From positions 62,001 to 126,000 of the forward strand of contig JBGTSJ010000004.1 of assembly GCA_041940305.1 (NCBI GenBank): a DNA stretch of 64,000 nucleotides. The letters run 5' to 3'. The position numbers and the translations under genes were made by a program. Each line of letters opens with the position of its first letter. The first letter of the stretch is position 1. Of this stretch, positions 1 to 10,000 are shown piece after piece. This DNA comes from JBGTSJ01 sp041940305. Lineage in GTDB: Bacteria; Planctomycetota; Planctomycetia; Planctomycetales; Planctomycetaceae. The notes below the pieces were generated by a model. The model worked only from the letters and a program-made list of their open reading frames with translations, was not told the origin of the DNA and made no database searches.

Positions 1-2
1 CC

Positions 3-371
3 ACGCGTCCTCTCGCCCGCGGCGACCGGCCGTTGAGCGAAGCCCTCGATCGGCTGGAGGAACTCCTCGGAACCGCCTCGGCCGCGCAGGGAGACGCCCG
101 CCAGGCCGACAACGCTTCGCCCGTAGGATCGGCCACCGACCAGGGCCTCACCAGCGACGACCCCGGCGAACGGAAGATCGAGGACCGCGGGCTCGGCGCC
201 TCTGCGCAGAACGCGTTTGAGGGTTTGCGGAATGTGGACCGCGTCCTGCAACGCCGCATTCAGGAGGCGATCCTCAGCGGTTCGCTGCAACAATCCAACG
301 ACGCCGTCCACCCCGACTACGCCCGCATGGTCGAGGATTACTACCGCACCCTGTCGGAGGACATCGAGTAA
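3..371 (+). CDS. C-terminal end of an unknown protein, cut by the window start
   Basis: This reading frame is open from the first complete codon at position 3 to TAA at 369-371, so it is the tail of a larger protein starting outside the window. A TTG lies at 33, but the frame runs on above it and there is no reason to start there. The visible 122 residues are polar, with a low-complexity Ala/Gly/Asp/Ser stretch and then an amphipathic end with acidic and aromatic residues (DYARMVEDYYRTLSEDIE). No enzyme motif is visible. In planctomycetes, large membrane proteins of unknown function often sit directly upstream of VWA/GATase-like proteins such as the next gene. The family is not assigned. Confidence 0.6.
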   Translation, partial: TRPLARGDRPLSEALDRLEELLGTASAAQGDARQADNASPVGSATDQGLTSDDPGERKIEDRGLGASAQNAFEGLRNVDRVLQRRIQEAILSGSLQQSNDAVHPDYARMVEDYYRTLSEDIE

Positions 372-560
372 GCGGCGTCGCCCCCGGGGGAACAGATTTC
401 GGTTGTCCGCGCAGCGAACAACTCAAAGTCGCAGGCACACTCCGAGTGCCGTCCATTGGATGCACGACAACGCAGAGCTCTCTCCGGGGCCACGTCGTGC
501 CAACTGCAGAAGTCCGCTCCGGCGCCCCCGATGAACCGATCGTGACGTCAGCCGTTACCG

Positions 561-2843
561 ATGACGTGGCAGCCCCTGTACGACGTCTTGCTTTACGGAC
601 CGCTCATCGGAGCGATTGTCCTGCTGGTCGTGATCGCCCGCATCATCGCGGTCGCTCCCAAGCAGCGTTCCTGGCTGCTCCTCGCCCCGCGGCTATGCGT
701 GCTCCTCGCGTTGGCCGCGCTGCTGCTCAATCCGGTCGAGCGCCGCGAATCGCAGTTGCCCCCACAGTCCGCGTCCACCACACTGCTTGTGGACTGCTCC
801 AAGAGCATGGTCCTCGGCCGGCCCGAATCACGACTGTCGCAGGTCCAGCGCGCGATCGATGAGGCGACGCGCGCGTTGAATCCGCAGACGCGGCCTACGA
901 TCGACTTCTATCGCTTCGGCGAACATCTCGTGGCGGTCCCCGGACTGGCCGAACTGGCTCCCTCCGACGACGCCTCGCAACTGGCCGCCGCGCTCGAACG
1001 GCTGCCCGCCCGCTTCGGCGACCGGCTCCCGCGCGCCATCGTCGTCTTCTCTGACGGAGCCGTAGACTCCGCCGAACGGCTGCCCGAACTCGCCGCCGCG
1101 TACGCCGATCTGGGGATTGAAGTCCACTCGTTCTCACCGCCGGCAGAGGAACTCCTCGGCGACATCGGGATTACCGATCTGGCTGTGCCGCAGCGCGTCA
1201 CCATCGGCGACGCCGCGACCATCCGCACGACGATCACGAGCAGCGGCTACGACGGGCAGCGGGTGGTGCTCGCCGTGCGCCCGGCCGATCGGCCCTCGGC
1301 GCCGGCGGCGGCCACATTGCCGGTCACGTTGACCGGCGGACCTCAACCCTTCGAACTCGTCGTCCAGGTCGATCAGGACCTGGGTGAACTCGTCTTGGAG
1401 GTCCCGGAGCTTCCGGGCGAGGCCGTCGCCGAGAACAACTCGGTCCCCTTTCGCCTCACCGAACGCAGCCGGAAGCTCAAAGTCATCTACATGGAGGGGA
1501 CCACCGGCAATGAGTATCGCTGGTTGCGGGACGCGTTGCAGGAGGACACGGACATCGAGTGCGTCCCGCTGACCGTCAACAACCAGTACGCCGCGCGGCC
1601 CACGCTGCAGCGCATCGATGATCCTTACCGCGGCTATCCCGTCACGCGCGAGGAGCTGTTCGAGTACGACGTCGTGATCTGCAGCGACATCTCTCAGGCC
1701 GCCTACACGCCGGAGCAGATCCAGTGGACGGTGGAACTGGTCGCGCAGCGCGGCGGGGGCTTCGCCATGGTCGGCGGACACACGGCGTTCGGCTCCGGAG
1801 GTTGGGACCGCACCGACTGGGAGAAGCTGATTCCTTTCGACATGACCGGCCGGCGCGACTACCTCGGAACGGGGTTCAGCGTCCGCGTGCCGGTTGAGGT
1901 TGAATCGCATCCGATCTGGCAGATCCTCGACGACCCGCAGCAGAACCGCCGCGCGCTCGACGCAATGCCGGCGTTTCGCGGCACCAATCTGATTTCGCGC
2001 GTCAAGCCGGCCGCCACGCTCCTGGGCGAGACCGCGACGCCGCTCCCCAATGTCGGCGTAATGCCGGTGTTTGCCTGCGAGACGTTCGGCCGGGGCCGCA
2101 CGTTCGCGATGTCTACCGACACCACCGTGGACTGGGGCCGCTACTTCGAGTCGGAGTGGGGCGAAGGAGACAACCGCTACTACCGCAAGTTCTGGCGGAA
2201 CGTCGTCCGCTGGCTCGCCGAAAACTCCCGCGCCTCCCAGCGCCGGCTGTTGGTGCAGACCGACCGCCTGATCTACGCCCCCGGCGACCCGATTCAGGTC
2301 GTCGCGGAGGCCTTCGACAGCAACCTGGAGCCGACCACCGGCTACCGCGTCACGGCCCAGTTGCTGCCCGCCGCCGGTCCGACCGCCGAATCGAGCGTTC
2401 CAGTTCCCTCAACCGAACTGGCCGCAGCCACGTCGCAGGCCGAATACGCCGCAGAACTCCCGGCCCGCTTGCCCCGAGGCCACGACGACCCGACCCGCGC
2501 GATGCAGCCGGCACGCCTGCTGGTCACTGCGTGGGACGGGGACGAAAACGTCGCCGAGTCCACAATCAATCTGCAACTGCTGCACCGCTCCGACGAATGG
2601 CTCGACCCCCGGCCGCAGCCGCAGAATCTGGAACAGCTCGCGGACGCCGGCAAGGGGCAGCGACTGCAGACGAGCCGGCAACTCGCCGCCCTGCTGAACC
2701 AGTTTCGCCCATCCCCCGGAGAAACGCTGGTGCACACCCTGCCCCGATGGGATGCCCCGGCACTCTGGGCCGTCCTGCTCGGACTGCTGGGACTCGAATG
2801 GTGCCTGCGGCGGATGATGAAACAGCCCGAACCTGCGGGCTGA
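561..2843 (+). CDS. VWA / glutamine-amidotransferase-like membrane protein
   Basis: A 760-residue membrane protein. Two hydrophobic helices lie near residues 10-30 and 38-58. A von Willebrand A-type domain follows (about 72-235) with a MIDAS-like DCSKS at 78-82 and a VVFSDG strand near 160. Next comes a class I GATase-like fold (about 300-540) with a glycine-rich GGHTAFGSGGW near 405-415. I see no catalytic Cys in the expected place, so it is probably a structural GATase-like domain. A beta-rich segment and a C-terminal helix (about 735-752) end the protein. This architecture recurs in planctomycetes beside MoxR ATPase and DUF58 genes, whose VWA partners are linked to metal-dependent protein assembly. 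The MoxR gene would lie upstream, outside the window. The start is the first ATG of the open frame. The biochemical role is unknown. Confidence 0.85.
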   Translation: MTWQPLYDVLLYGPLIGAIVLLVVIARIIAVAPKQRSWLLLAPRLCVLLALAALLLNPVERRESQLPPQSASTTLLVDCSKSMVLGRPESRLSQVQRAIDEATRALNPQTRPTIDFYRFGEHLVAVPGLAELAPSDDASQLAAALERLPARFGDRLPRAIVVFSDGAVDSAERLPELAAAYADLGIEVHSFSPPAEELLGDIGITDLAVPQRVTIGDAATIRTTITSSGYDGQRVVLAVRPADRPSAPAAATLPVTLTGGPQPFELVVQVDQDLGELVLEVPELPGEAVAENNSVPFRLTERSRKLKVIYMEGTTGNEYRWLRDALQEDTDIECVPLTVNNQYAARPTLQRIDDPYRGYPVTREELFEYDVVICSDISQAAYTPEQIQWTVELVAQRGGGFAMVGGHTAFGSGGWDRTDWEKLIPFDMTGRRDYLGTGFSVRVPVEVESHPIWQILDDPQQNRRALDAMPAFRGTNLISRVKPAATLLGETATPLPNVGVMPVFACETFGRGRTFAMSTDTTVDWGRYFESEWGEGDNRYYRKFWRNVVRWLAENSRASQRRLLVQTDRLIYAPGDPIQVVAEAFDSNLEPTTGYRVTAQLLPAAGPTAESSVPVPSTELAAATSQAEYAAELPARLPRGHDDPTRAMQPARLLVTAWDGDENVAESTINLQLLHRSDEWLDPRPQPQNLEQLADAGKGQRLQTSRQLAALLNQFRPSPGETLVHTLPRWDAPALWAVLLGLLGLEWCLRRMMKQPEPAG

Positions 2844-3234
2844 CCACTATCTGGTCGAAGAAGATCGGCGTTCAGATCGTGGATGCCGAGTTGGTGGACG
2901 CAGGGCAGGGACCTCAGGGGAAACGTGACCGCCGCAATTTGGAAACAGCATTCCACACGCGCTCTTCGGACGTTTCCCTTCGTCGTTGCTCGCTCGGCCT
3001 TCGGCGGTTCGGCATGCCGGCCACAAGTGTAGTCTGTTTCAAACAAAGGGACTGCCTCCGCAAAGCCGCGAAGCCACGAGACACACTCAGACAAGACTCA
3101 ATTGAAAGTTCAAGGACTCCGCCATCGCAGTCAGCAAGGGGAGGCTTTCGTCTGAATCGGGTGCAATGAGCTTTGGACTGACAAACGAGAGGCTCGTGGG
3201 AACCTTCCATCTCGCTTTGCGAGAAACGAAAACG
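2844..3234. other. Intergenic stretch without a recognisable gene
   Basis: Between the VWA protein and the first gene relic I see no frame with family features on either strand. The open frames here have no ribosome binding site, domain or plausible composition. The segment begins the decayed region that runs to about 5739. Confidence 0.5.
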
Positions 3235-3535
3235 ATGTCCGTCTCCCCCAAGTCACTCCGGATGAAGCCAACCCTCAACAGGCAGAGCTGTTCGCCGCCG
3301 TCAAGTCGAAGGCTTTGCCGACGCCGTGGTCCGTACGCGTGGACGTACCGAGGATCAGGAGCTCGCAGACTTTCGGGCGGTCACCGAAGTCGTGGCGCAT
3401 GTGGCGTTGAGCGTTCTCACTAACTACTTCAACGACCTCGCAGAAACCGACATCGACTTCCCGGCCGCGGGGCCACTGGACTCGGACGAGCTTGAAATAG
3501 CTGCCTGTTCAACTGCTTGCGGCCGCAGTAATTGA
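3235..3535 (+). pseudogene. Relic of a carboxymuconolactone decarboxylase / AhpD-family protein
   Basis: Two reading frames encode the two ends of this family. In one frame (from about 3240) the translation reads RLPQVTPDEANPQQAELF, the typical N-terminus of small peroxidase-related CMD proteins. In a second frame (about 3311-3535) it continues FADAVVRTRGRTEDQ and then VAHVALSVLTNYFNDLAE with a following TDIDFP, the typical C-terminal helix. The ATG at 3235 is out of frame with the N-terminal part by one base. The central part, with the Cys-containing active site, is missing. An intact member is roughly 180 residues and about 100 remain. I infer a dead gene with an internal deletion and at least one indel. 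Confidence 0.6.
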
Positions 3536-3606
3536 GCGAGGTGCGCCCCGGGCCGACGGTCGCGGCGGCCCGACGGTTGGACTTCATCGATGCCCGACGA
3601 GGAATC

Positions 3607-3793
3607 ATGACCACTCCGAAATTGATCCGCTTCTCCGGTCACAAAGGAGTCTGCCGTTGCAAAGGTTCACGCCGCGGAAGATGCCTGGAGCTCACGAGAC
3701 CCTATGCGTGTGTCGCTCGTTTACAGCGAGGATTCGATCCATTCGACAGTATCCTGCCGCAGGTTCGAGCAGCATGCCGGCCGTATCATCTGA
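3607..3793 (+). pseudogene. Relic of a DUF1348 (NTF2-like) protein
   Basis: The ATG at 3607 begins MTTPKLI in one frame. From about 3656 another frame reads VAKVHAAEDAWSSRDPMRVS then LVYSEDS, closely resembling the N-terminal helix of DUF1348 / SnoaL-like proteins (usual form: KVRAAEDAWNSRDPERVALAYT). The rest of the roughly 150-residue domain is absent: after SEDS the translation loses resemblance and ends at TGA 3791-3793. This is a truncated, frameshifted gene start. It lies just after the AhpD-like relic and before the helicase relic, so three dead genes are contiguous. Confidence 0.5.
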
Positions 3794-4056
3794 CGGAGTA
3801 ACTAACTGATCACTCATCATCGCATGGCGTGGGGTGGTGACGGTGAGGAGCAGGGCAAGGGCACGCAGCGGGAGGATCTCGGAACGATTGGTCCGATCGC
3901 CCGAGCACACCGGAAACTGAACCAGACCCCTGCCCGGCCGCGGGGCCCACCGGGTGATAATCCGCATCCGGCGCCAAACGGATTTCAGGCGTCAAGATAG
4001 GCAAGGAGCAGAGCGCTAAGTTCGTTCGTTCTCGCGTGGCTTCGCTGGAGCCGGCT
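3794..4056. other. Short unassigned stretch in the decayed region
   Basis: No gene, RNA or clear repeat is recognised between the DUF1348 relic and the end of the DUF4011 relic. It probably holds sequence left over from the same erosion. Confidence 0.4.
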
Positions 4057-5495
4057 CTACTCCAGGCTGTGTGGTGGGTCCAAGGTCGGATCCAGGATTG
4101 ACAGGTTGGCGTACAGGTTCTCCACCAGTCTCTGTCCCAGTTGTTCCGCGGTCGACGGATTCCCGTGCAGCAGTTGCTCCTCTCCGGCCTGCTGCAGTCC
4201 CTCTTTCTGGTAGTCCGGGCTGAGGAACATCTTGAGGACGGTTTTCGCCCCCTCCAGAATGCGCTCAACGTCGTTGTGAAGTGAGTTCAGCGGCTGCTGC
4301 AGCGATTGCAGTTCAGAGGGAAGCAGCGGCACCGTTTTCCGGACTCCGCGCCAGACGTTCTCATCGGGCACACCCGACTCGGCGATGTGCTCGACGATGT
4401 TTTCGATCAGCCTGCGCTTGTCATGGAGCGTTGTGGCCGACCATGTCTCGATCTCGGGGATCGCGCACTTGAAGGGCGTTATTCCGTCGGCCTGCAAGCG
4501 GCAGAGCGAGCCAATCAACTCATAGGGCGTCCGTCGACAAGGTTCGATGGGAGAGTGCAGTTGCTGGACGTAGCGATTCAGCTTGCCACGGGTACGCCCC
4601 AATTCGGCGGCCTGCCGCTCCAGGTTCTGATTTGCCGGGCGACCGAGATCCAAGGTTCGTTCCAGGTCGTCCAGAACCGATCGACGGTTCGCCTTGTGGC
4701 TATGCAGCTCCAGGCAGATGTCTCCCAGCCCGACGCGATCCAGCCGCGATTTGACGACCTGCAGCGCGGCCAGCTTTTCGGCGACAAACAGGACGGTCCT
4801 GCCGTCCCGCACTGCCGCCGCGATGATGTTGGCGATTGACTGAGATTTGCCCGTCCCGGGTGGGCCCTGTATGACCAGATTCCGCCCGCCGCGCACCTCT
4901 TCAATCGCTGCGGCCTGCGAGCTGTCGCAGTCCACGACGTGGCAAGTGGACTCCGGCGCCAGCCGCTGGTCGAGAAAGTCTCAGTAATGAGGGGCGGCTC
5001 GAAGGCAACCGGCTCCCGCAACAGCCCTCTCACGAGCACGCTTTCTCCAGGTCCCTTTCCTTCCGGCCAGACGTCCGGATTCAGATCGCGGAACATCAGG
5101 AACTTGCCGAAAGAGAAGAATCACAACGTGATCTTGTCGCGATGCACCTTCCACCGCTTCTGGTCGGTGATGACGTTCTCAACGGCCGAGAAGTAGTCCG
5201 GCGGGACGAGTTCCTCGAGATCCGAAACATCCGGTAGTTTGAGGCCGAAGTCCACCTTTAACTTTGCCTGGAGCGACAGGTTAGTCGTGATTTCCTCGTC
5301 CAGCACGCGGACGCGAAACCGCGCGTTGACGGTGCGGCGGTGCAACTCGACCGGGATTAACAGCAGCGGCGCGTAGCGGACCTTGTCGGATGCCTGTGCC
5401 TCGTACCACTCCAGGAAGCCGATCGCCAGGAACAGGCTGTCGCCTGGCAGAAGTTCACCCGCCGACTCCAGGGACGCACGCTCCGCCATTACCAC
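4057..5495 (-). pseudogene. Broken DUF4011-type superfamily I helicase
   Basis: Three segments read through as one eroded gene. 5495-5124 encodes the DUF4011 part (LFLAIGFLEWYEAQASDKVR, then YAPLLLIPVEL). An in-frame TGA at 5121-5123 stands where the family usually has Gly. The same frame then continues FFSFGKFLMFRDLNPDVWPE. Near 4972-4980 the frame shifts and the ATPase core follows: DCDSSQAAAIEEVRGGRNLV, then Walker A GPPGTGKS. The frame stops at 4057, long before helicase domain 2. Intact members are often well over 1,000 residues. The N-terminus is also missing, since a TAG lies just upstream of 5495. DUF4011 helicases are often found in accessory and defence islands. The lesions make this copy non-functional as a full protein, although the ATPase fragment (292 codons from the ATG at 4935) is still open. 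Confidence 0.75.
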
Positions 5496-5739
5496 CCCAT
5501 CCCTCTACAACAGTTTCGTCACGAGTTTGCCGTCGCGGGCCTCCAGGCCATCGGTTCACTGAACGTCCTCTCAGTGTTCTCCCGCATGCGATACCTGGTG
5601 GGCCTGCCGATGAGCGCTCCTGATGCAGGTGCCGGACTGGCCAAGGTTTTCGACGATTGCTCCGCCCAGGTTCATTCGTCAGGATACTGATCGAGTTGTC
5701 GCTATCGCATGTGCGTGAAGTAACTGGCGAGAAGCACAG
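5496..5739. other. Spacer with possible coding scraps
   Basis: On the minus strand a short frame ending just upstream of the helicase relic reads GLEARDGKLVTKLL before a stop, which looks like a protein C-terminus. On the plus strand roughly 5510-5692 is open without a start codon (FAVAGLQAIGSLNVLSVFSR and onwards). Neither can be tied to a family. They may be further debris of the decayed region. Confidence 0.25.
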
Positions 5740-6906
5740 ATGGCTACCGCTATCAGGGTCACAGGCTTTACCGCGTGGCTGTTGGGTCTCACGATTTTGG
5801 CCGCCGCGCCGACCCTGTTACTCGCCGAAGAATTCGATGTTCGTGTCGAGCGCCTGCCAGAGGATGGGATTCAGCCGCAGGTCGTGGTCGGCGCTGATGC
5901 GACGCTGCATCTCATCTACTTCCGCGGCGAGGCGATGGCGGGCGACGTCTACTACCGCAAACGAGACTCCGGTGCACAGGAATTCTCAGCTCCCATTCGA
6001 GTCAACAGCGAGCCGGCGAGCGTCGTGGCGACCGGGACGATTCGCGGCGCCCAATTGGCTCTCGGTCGCGACGACCGGCCGCACGTCGCCTGGAACGGGT
6101 CAAAGCAGGCTCGCCCACGCGGTCCCGACGGGGAATTCCCGCTGCTCTACACGCGGCTGAACGACCGGGGGGACGGCTTCGAGCCGCAGCGAAACCTGAT
6201 CCAGTCCGCCTATGGCCTCGACGGCGGGGCCTGCATCGCGGCCGATGCCAATGGGCGCGTCGTCGTCGCCTGGCATGCCGGCGAACGACAGGAGGGAGAG
6301 CGCCGCGTCTGGATTGTGTCGTCGGATGATGACGGCCGGACATTCAATGGCGAACGGGCCATTGACGTCGATCAGGTCGGGGCCTGCGGATGTTGCGGCA
6401 TGCGAGGCACGATCAGTCCGCAGGGAGAGATCATGCTGCTCTACCGTTCGGCCCGCGAGGACGTGCATCGCGACATGTACCTGCTGTCGTCCCCGGATGG
6501 AGAATCGTTCGCCAGCCGCAAGCTGCAGGAGTGGGAAATCAACGCCTGCCCGATGAGCAGCGAGGCGTTCACCCACCTTGGGGAGAAGACATGGGGCGCC
6601 TGGGAGACGGCGGAGCAGGTCTTCTTTGCAGACCTGAGCGATCCCGCGGCACGGATCAGGCCGATCGCCGCAGCCGGCCGCGGACCGAAGCGCAAACATC
6701 CAGTGTTGGCCGCGAACGAAGCGGGACAGGTGCTGATGGTGTGGACCGAAGGGACCGGCTGGAATAAGGGGGGCAGCGTCGCGTGGCAGGTCTATGATGA
6801 GCGGGGGCGGCCAACTCCCCAGAAGGGGAAAGCGGACGGCGTTCCCGTCTGGAGCTTCGCGGCCGCCTACGCGGATCACGACAAGTCGTTTGTGATTCTT
6901 TATTGA
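5740..6906 (+). CDS. Secreted sialidase-like beta-propeller protein
   Basis: A 388-residue protein with a signal peptide (hydrophobic residues about 10-28, ending near LLLAEEF). The body is beta-rich and carries BNR/Asp-box-like repeats, for example SSDDDGRTF near 191-199 and SSPDGESF near 248-255. That places it in the sialidase-like six-bladed propeller fold. A CGCCG cluster near 210 may be structural or metal-binding. Catalytic residues of true exo-sialidases (Arg triad, Tyr/Glu) cannot be confirmed by eye, so only the fold is assigned. GAGAAG lies about 8 bases before the ATG. It precedes the propeller-cytochrome-ThuA gene on the same strand and may share its transcript. The likely site of action is the periplasm. 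Confidence 0.75.
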   Translation: MATAIRVTGFTAWLLGLTILAAAPTLLLAEEFDVRVERLPEDGIQPQVVVGADATLHLIYFRGEAMAGDVYYRKRDSGAQEFSAPIRVNSEPASVVATGTIRGAQLALGRDDRPHVAWNGSKQARPRGPDGEFPLLYTRLNDRGDGFEPQRNLIQSAYGLDGGACIAADANGRVVVAWHAGERQEGERRVWIVSSDDDGRTFNGERAIDVDQVGACGCCGMRGTISPQGEIMLLYRSAREDVHRDMYLLSSPDGESFASRKLQEWEINACPMSSEAFTHLGEKTWGAWETAEQVFFADLSDPAARIRPIAAAGRGPKRKHPVLAANEAGQVLMVWTEGTGWNKGGSVAWQVYDERGRPTPQKGKADGVPVWSFAAAYADHDKSFVILY

Positions 6907-7010
6907 CGTCCACCCGGGCGACCGAACGATGCGGGATGACGGCTAAGGATGTTGTCAAAGTGAGTGGCGGCATGCCCCCTTGCTTCGGTCCTTCGACAAG
7001 GCAATGGCCA

Positions 7011-10000
7011 ATGCAGCGATCGGGATTCCTGCTGGGCGGACTATGCCTCTTATTGGGAAGCGCTCTGCTGGCTGGCCCCACCGTCGCCGCCGAAACAGAT
7101 TCCCGGCCGTTAGTCCAAATGCTGGTGCCGGGCTTTGAGGTCTATGAACTCCCCGTCGATCTGCCCAACCTGAACAACCTCAGCTACCGGGCCGACGGAA
7201 AGCTGTATGCGCTCGGATACAACGGCGACATCTGGCTCTTGAGCGATACGGACGGGGATTCCCTTGAAGATCAGGCTGTTTACTTTTTTGACGGCCAGGG
7301 AAGCTTGCGCGGCCCGATTGGAATGGCGGTCATCCCTCACGGCCATGTGCTGCTCAAGGATGACCGTGACGCATCGGACGGCGCAGTCCCGGTTGATGGT
7401 CGCGCTGAGGGAGTTGTCGTCGCTTCCAAGGGGAAAGTGTCGGCAATAATCGATTGGGATGGCGACGGGACAGCCGACGAGGAGCGGGTGATCGCCGACG
7501 GATGGGAAGAGATTCCCCCCAATGTCGACACCATCGGCGTGGCGATCGACGCGGCGGGGGCCATCTACTTCGGGTTGGGCACGGCCGCTTATAACAACGC
7601 TTATCTGATCGATGAGCAGGGGCAAGCCCATTACGACCTGGCGAGCGACCGGGGCACGATTCAGAGAATCGAACCCGACCTGTCGCGGCGCTCCATCGTG
7701 TGCACGGGAGTGCGATTCACCATCGGCCTCGACTTCGATGAGCACGGCGAGCTATTTGCCACCGACCAGGAAGGAGCGACCTGGCTGCCGAACGGCAACC
7801 CCTTCGATGAACTGCTGCACATTCCATTGACGGACAGCTCAGCAAAACCTCATTTCGGATTCCCGCCACGACACCCGGTCCATCTGCCGAGCGTCATCGA
7901 CGAGCCGAGCCTGTTCGATTACGCCCCTCAGCACCAGTCCACGTGTGGGCTGGCGTTTAACCTGCCGCGCCGATTCTCTCTGGGATCGCACGATCCGGCG
8001 TCGCCGCCCCAAACAGCATTGTTCGGCCCCGAGGAGTGGCAAGGGGACGTGTTCGTGACAGGGGAGTCGCGCGGCAAGCTGTATCGCACGGAACTGGTGC
8101 GAACGTCCAGAGGCGCGTACGTCGCCCGAAATCAGATCATCGCGTCGCTGGGAATGCTCACGGTGGACTGCTGTGTCTCCCCGCACGGGGACCTGCTGGT
8201 GTGCTGTCACAGTGGCGATCCCGACTGGGGGACGGGGCCAACGGGTCATGGAAAGCTGTTTGCGATTCGCTATGCCGATCGCGACGCTCCGCAGCCCACG
8301 GCCGTCTGGACGGCAGGTCCTCAAGAGGTGCGGGTGGCTTTCGACCGGTCGATTGAACCCTTCCAGCTCAGGGATGTAACTGAGGGAATAGCGATTACCT
8401 ATGGTGAGTACGTCTCGGCCGGTGATCGCTTCGAGTCCCTGCGCCCGGGATACGAAGTCGTGCAGCGGCAGCAGGGGGCTTCGCGCCGGGAGTTGTCCGT
8501 GCAGGGAGTGGGGGTCACCGCTGATCGACGCACACTCGTCCTGTCGTCGGAGCCGCATCGCGAGGCCGTCTCGTATGCGCTGACGTTGCCCTGGCCTCGC
8601 AGCGATCCGCCGTTGAAGACTGAGGCGACGATTGTCGCAACGCAGCGGACGACGACACGGCCGGAACCGCGGGCGCAACCACTCGACGCGCAACCCCAGA
8701 TCGACCTCGCCTATTCGCTGCAGGGTGTGCTCGCCGTCTGGGAGGCGAAGGATCCGACACTGCCGGGGTGGAGCGGTGTACTGCCGCACTTGGACGACAG
8801 CGTCTGTCGGGCACTCGCGCCGGAGGATGCCGAGACTTCCCGCCTCGACGAGCTCGTCGGGCAGCCGGGCGTGTTAACGCTCACGACGCAGGTCGATCTG
8901 AGGCACCTGCTGCACCCCGCTGTGCAGCCTGGCAGTCGGCTCGATTATGAGTGGCCGGAGGAATTCATTGGCCTGCGGCTGAAAGCGCCCCGGGGCGAAA
9001 GCGTTGTATGGAGCGTCGGCGATCAGGCGGAGCAGGATTCGGCCGGCCCCGATGGCTGGATGCATGCCAGGATTCCTGCCCCGCAACCCGACGGCGAATT
9101 ACTGAGCATGAGGCTCAGAATCCAGACCGGCGCGCCCGGTGCCGGGGACGCTTCGGCGATCCTCGGCGTATCGATCGGCTGGGTCCATCCCGACGACGAG
9201 TCCCGGCTGCGCGAACTTCCCTTGAACCGCTTCCTTCTGCCGTGGGCCAATCTGCGGGCGACTCCGGAGTCGTCACTCGAGCGGCGCGAGGTGCCCGAAC
9301 TGGCCGGCGGAAGCTGGGGGCGCGGCCGACAGGTCTTCTTCAGTGAAGAGGCCGCCTGCAGCAAGTGTCATGTGGTGCATGGCAGGGGCGGAGCGATCGG
9401 ACCCGATCTGTCGAACCTCGTGCATCGCGACTACCGGTCGGTGCTGCGGGATGTTGCGCAACCAAGCTCGACGATCAATCCCGATTACCTGGGATCAGTG
9501 GTGGCATTGGCCAGCGGGCACGTGCTCACCGGCACAGTGCGCACCGACGGGGAACGGCTGCTGATCGGCGATCGTGACGGCAACGTACACTCGGTTCTGG
9601 CAACCGACGTGGACGAGATGCGGCATGCGCCTGTGTCGATCATGCCGGACGGATTGGCGCCAAAGCTGGGACCAGAGCGGATGCGCGACTTGCTGACGTT
9701 CCTGCTGACAGAGCCGCCGCACATGCCTCGCGACTCCGGGATGCCGCCGCCGCTGTTGCGGACGCGGGCCGAAGTGGCGCAGGCGTTGGGGCAGAGTGGT
9801 CCGGCGGATGGAGATTCACCGCGCGCGACAGGCGACGACGCCCCTTCACCGCTGCGGATTCTGCTGGTGGCGGGAGAGAAAGATCATGGCCCGGGAGAAC
9901 ACGACTATCCCAAGTGGCTGGAGGTATGGAGCGAGCTGCTGGGCGGAGCGGTCGGTGTCACAGTCGACACGGCGATGAATTGGCCCACGGCCGAACAGCT

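Noticed and set aside
2156..3169. Plus-strand frame overlapping the VWA/GATase-like gene
   Set aside because: Arg/Pro-rich shifted frame of the conserved gene, extending into non-coding sequence.
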